From contig JACQQO010000001.1 in NCBI GenBank assembly GCA_016206955.1, positions 1-8,656 on the forward strand: a DNA stretch of 8,656 nt, read 5' to 3'. The notes beneath the pieces were generated by a model. It worked only from the letters and a program-made list of their open reading frames with translations. It was not told where the DNA came from and did not search any database. The position numbers were made by a program, and so were the translations under genes. Source of the stretch: Candidatus Omnitrophota bacterium. Lineage in GTDB: Bacteria > Omnitrophota > Omnitrophia > Omnitrophales > Danuiimicrobiaceae. This document shows, piece after piece, positions 8,101-8,656 of the stretch (positions within the stretch are counted from its first letter, which is position 1; every line of letters begins with the position of its first letter).

Positions 8101-8121
8101 AAGGCACGTTTTCTTTCTCAT
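5119..8121 (-). CDS. Large outer-membrane beta-barrel protein with N-terminal Ig-like domain
   Basis: From ATG 8121 this is a 1000-residue protein. Residues 1-22 are a signal peptide (MRKK, then a hydrophobic run to LAA). Residues 36-106 look Ig-like (STVKIKG, LNGREVLIQPDG, LTILVVDPEG). A conserved block follows: YPIYGDNSTVVYDVNSQG (187-204), NRTLYGGKVHIE (237-248), TGGSLYYFRH (281-290) and YDEGRILFKKPI (328-339). From about 360 to the end the sequence alternates polar and hydrophobic residues in many short strands and ends FFFRFQGKY, an aromatic C-terminus as used for BAM-dependent insertion. I recall the conserved block from very large SdrD_B/DUF11-containing outer-membrane proteins of other Gram-negatives; function there is not established. 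An in-frame ATG at 8211 would add 30 residues, but that stretch contains the promoter-like block and would bury the signal peptide. ATG 8121 has no clear Shine-Dalgarno site. It is the first gene of the operon with the NHL protein; transport, anchoring or adhesion are all possible. Confidence 0.82.
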   Translation of the reverse strand: MRKKTCLLLVSAILFNSSFLAASPFSIPNPIPGESQSISIAGSTVKIKGLTHQANKCFLNGREVLIQPDGAFYEETIIPLGETELTILVVDPEGRTARYSKKIKAKENDFFLVGLIDGTLNFIEVDERFSWERDSKSYPDDGFHPDGKISYYAGAKLFGKYLFKSSLDTEKTTQDKLFTYIDPDKYYPIYGDNSTVVYDVNSQGPFYALFEWDKSVATFGNYQTQIGNEDSKLLNYNRTLYGGKVHIETPKRTVYGDSVTQFKGFWAEANQQAGHSELLATGGSLYYFRHRNIAEGSEQIRLEVRDKNSGMTIYTIPQASGVDYEMKYDEGRILFKKPILSIAPSDTIISASVLEGNPVYVLANYEYKNQDAFLVTLDDLDNQSAGFQFSQHLGNHVRAGVTHVQEQKDGKYYKLTGGDTTLKLGNFTQVNAEVANSRADSTKSYISYGGGYEYSELSADNLVDGTAVRVQGNSSLGEYFGKEKGFLDLSGYWQKISRDFSSADSLFEAGARKYGLDLSHNLTQNDRLRFLYSREDLAKGFDNDGVENQIQAKRLQDFTGQWNHRWNQFTFTSEYLFKDEKESLSPIRDAGKGHVKGHLVGERVQYDLSKRTSVYLGQQVGINDLNDSFTIAGISKKITDKLSVSAQAGAGPMGNSVMAGVEKTVDQNTSAYSHYTITNSHTDGRTSITSFGSNSKVSENAKLRRERQVITSDSRSTYRADLVGYEQQITPELYLDASSQRRDEKQSPNTVSGAGARDAHTASIFFVVPDRVKFQSKNEHRLNSDDMWQVLFDNQGEVKVTKDFFLFGEHEYSRTRKSISGIDKKQVGIAFRPVNYDWFNALFKYIRLGDDRPEDLGSADGGFLVTQSKSDVLAEEHAIDLPLHFQIVQKLAFKKEDFIAQDPTNLIRTTENLEAFLWIHRLNYHLTNRIDIAAEYRRLRQRGSAVQSKEHGLLFEIMFQIVKHIGIGVGFNGTSFTDDLLATKDHKSARGFFFRFQGKY

Positions 8122-8146
8122 AAAGGTGCGGGCTAAAACACGGATT

Positions 8147-8184
8147 ATTCTACAGAAAACAGCCCGAAAGCAAAGGCTAATTTT
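8147..8184 (-). promoter_or_regulatory. Putative promoter of the barrel/NHL operon (copy 2 of the shared block)
   Basis: On the minus strand this reads AAAATTAGC-CTTTGCTTT, 14 bases, then TAGAAT (8152-8147). It matches the block upstream of rpsA at 29 of 38 positions without gaps; the AT-rich and TTTGCTTT half is 17/18 and TAGAAT is identical. A start about 7 nt downstream would leave only about 20 nt before ATG 8121, consistent with the absence of a Shine-Dalgarno site there. The hairpin that copy 1 can form is not conserved here, which favours a DNA role over an RNA one. Confidence 0.5.
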
Positions 8185-8203
8185 AGAGTTTTCATTGGAA
8201 AAA

Positions 8204-8656
8204 TTATTCATCCAAAAGTGACTTGTAACGCTTCAAAAATTGGCGGTCTTTGGGGCGATCCGCGAGTTGTTTGGATTTTAAAAGCTTACTCAATCTGCCA
8301 ACTCGAATAGGAACTCTGCCCACCGTAAAAGTGGCGGCATCTCGGGCCAGTTCGGAAAAAGGATAACCCGAAATTTGCAAAAGGAGCTCGATCATTAAAC
8401 CATCCGGAGTGGTCGCTACAAGCGTTTTCCGGTCGCGAACCAATGGCTTAAGCACTTCAAGTTTAAATGGCCCTTCCGTCGTTCCCAACTCGAATCCTAA
8501 AGTCTTAAGAGTTTGGATCGCTTTTTGGATATTAGGGAGCGAGGGCTCCAAAAAAAGGTCGTAATCTAAAGTGCCAAATGTTTCGCGGGGATTCTTGGCG
8601 TAATAATTAATTCCAGATAGGCCTACAACCACATAACGAACGCCGGATCGATTGAA
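8204..8656 (-). CDS. Nucleotidyltransferase-fold protein, 5' end beyond the window
   Basis: The last 150 codons of a gene running off the right edge, ending in TAA. The frame stays open through VRYVVVGLSG at the edge, so a GTG at 8632 is an internal Val codon and not the start. Residues 6-36 (from the edge) resemble the Pol-beta-type nucleotidyltransferase core: a VVVG strand, a glycine loop, then T-L-D-Y-D with two acidic residues (Asp31, Asp33) that would hold metal. Residues 131-137 read LADRPKD, like the KxxxxRPKD stretch near the end of AbiEii/MNT-type small nucleotidyltransferases. The glycine loop reads G-L-S-G rather than the usual G-G/S, so activity is uncertain. Such proteins include toxin-antitoxin members, but no partner is visible here. 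It ends 82 bp before the barrel gene and probably belongs to a separate unit. Confidence 0.65.
   Translation of the reverse strand, partial: FNRSGVRYVVVGLSGINYYAKNPRETFGTLDYDLFLEPSLPNIQKAIQTLKTLGFELGTTEGPFKLEVLKPLVRDRKTLVATTPDGLMIELLLQISGYPFSELARDAATFTVGRVPIRVGRLSKLLKSKQLADRPKDRQFLKRYKSLLDE

Noticed and set aside
8204..8632. GTG at 8632 as start of the nucleotidyltransferase gene
   Set aside because: The frame is open to the edge and the residues before it (VRYVVVG) are part of the conserved first strand, so the gene begins outside the window.

Overview
The window reads as chromosomal DNA of a Gram-negative (diderm) bacterium. It holds the end of a lipid A gene (lpxA), a large outer-membrane beta-barrel protein, and housekeeping genes for fatty-acid elongation (fabF) and ribosomal protein S1. 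Most genes have Shine-Dalgarno-like sites and base composition is moderate. The gene families alone do not fix the phylum; an uncultured lineage such as Omnitrophota or a deltaproteobacterium-like group is possible, but that is a guess.

Layout: the 3' end of lpxA (1-205) is on the + strand. Everything else is on the - strand and converges on it. In transcription order from the right edge these are: a nucleotidyltransferase-fold gene cut by the window edge (8204-8656), a roughly 1000-residue exported beta-barrel protein (5119-8121), an exported six-bladed NHL-propeller protein with an SdrD_B-like domain (3274-5109), six-domain ribosomal protein S1 (1512-3098), and fabF (215-1426). The barrel and NHL genes are 9 bp apart and surely form one operon. 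A hairpin plus T-rich run lies between rpsA and fabF.

Three points stand out. (1) fabF stops at TAA right after its conserved GFGG, yet the same frame continues past that stop with N-S-I-L-I-V-R-K-V and then TGA. That is the expected FabF tail and gives the canonical 413-residue length, so this is a one-codon nonsense lesion, a readthrough site, or a base-call error. (2) The barrel protein and the NHL protein together carry the modules (SdrD_B-like domain, Ig/FlgD-like domain, second Ig-like domain, barrel) that I recall as one polypeptide in other bacteria. Here they are split over two genes in reversed order, with an NHL propeller added. This is the best candidate for an undescribed surface system. 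(3) A 38-bp block, 29/38 identical without gaps and containing a TAGAAT -10-like hexamer, lies upstream of both rpsA and the barrel gene. It looks like a shared promoter and implies that the barrel gene starts at 8121 rather than at the upstream in-frame ATG at 8211.
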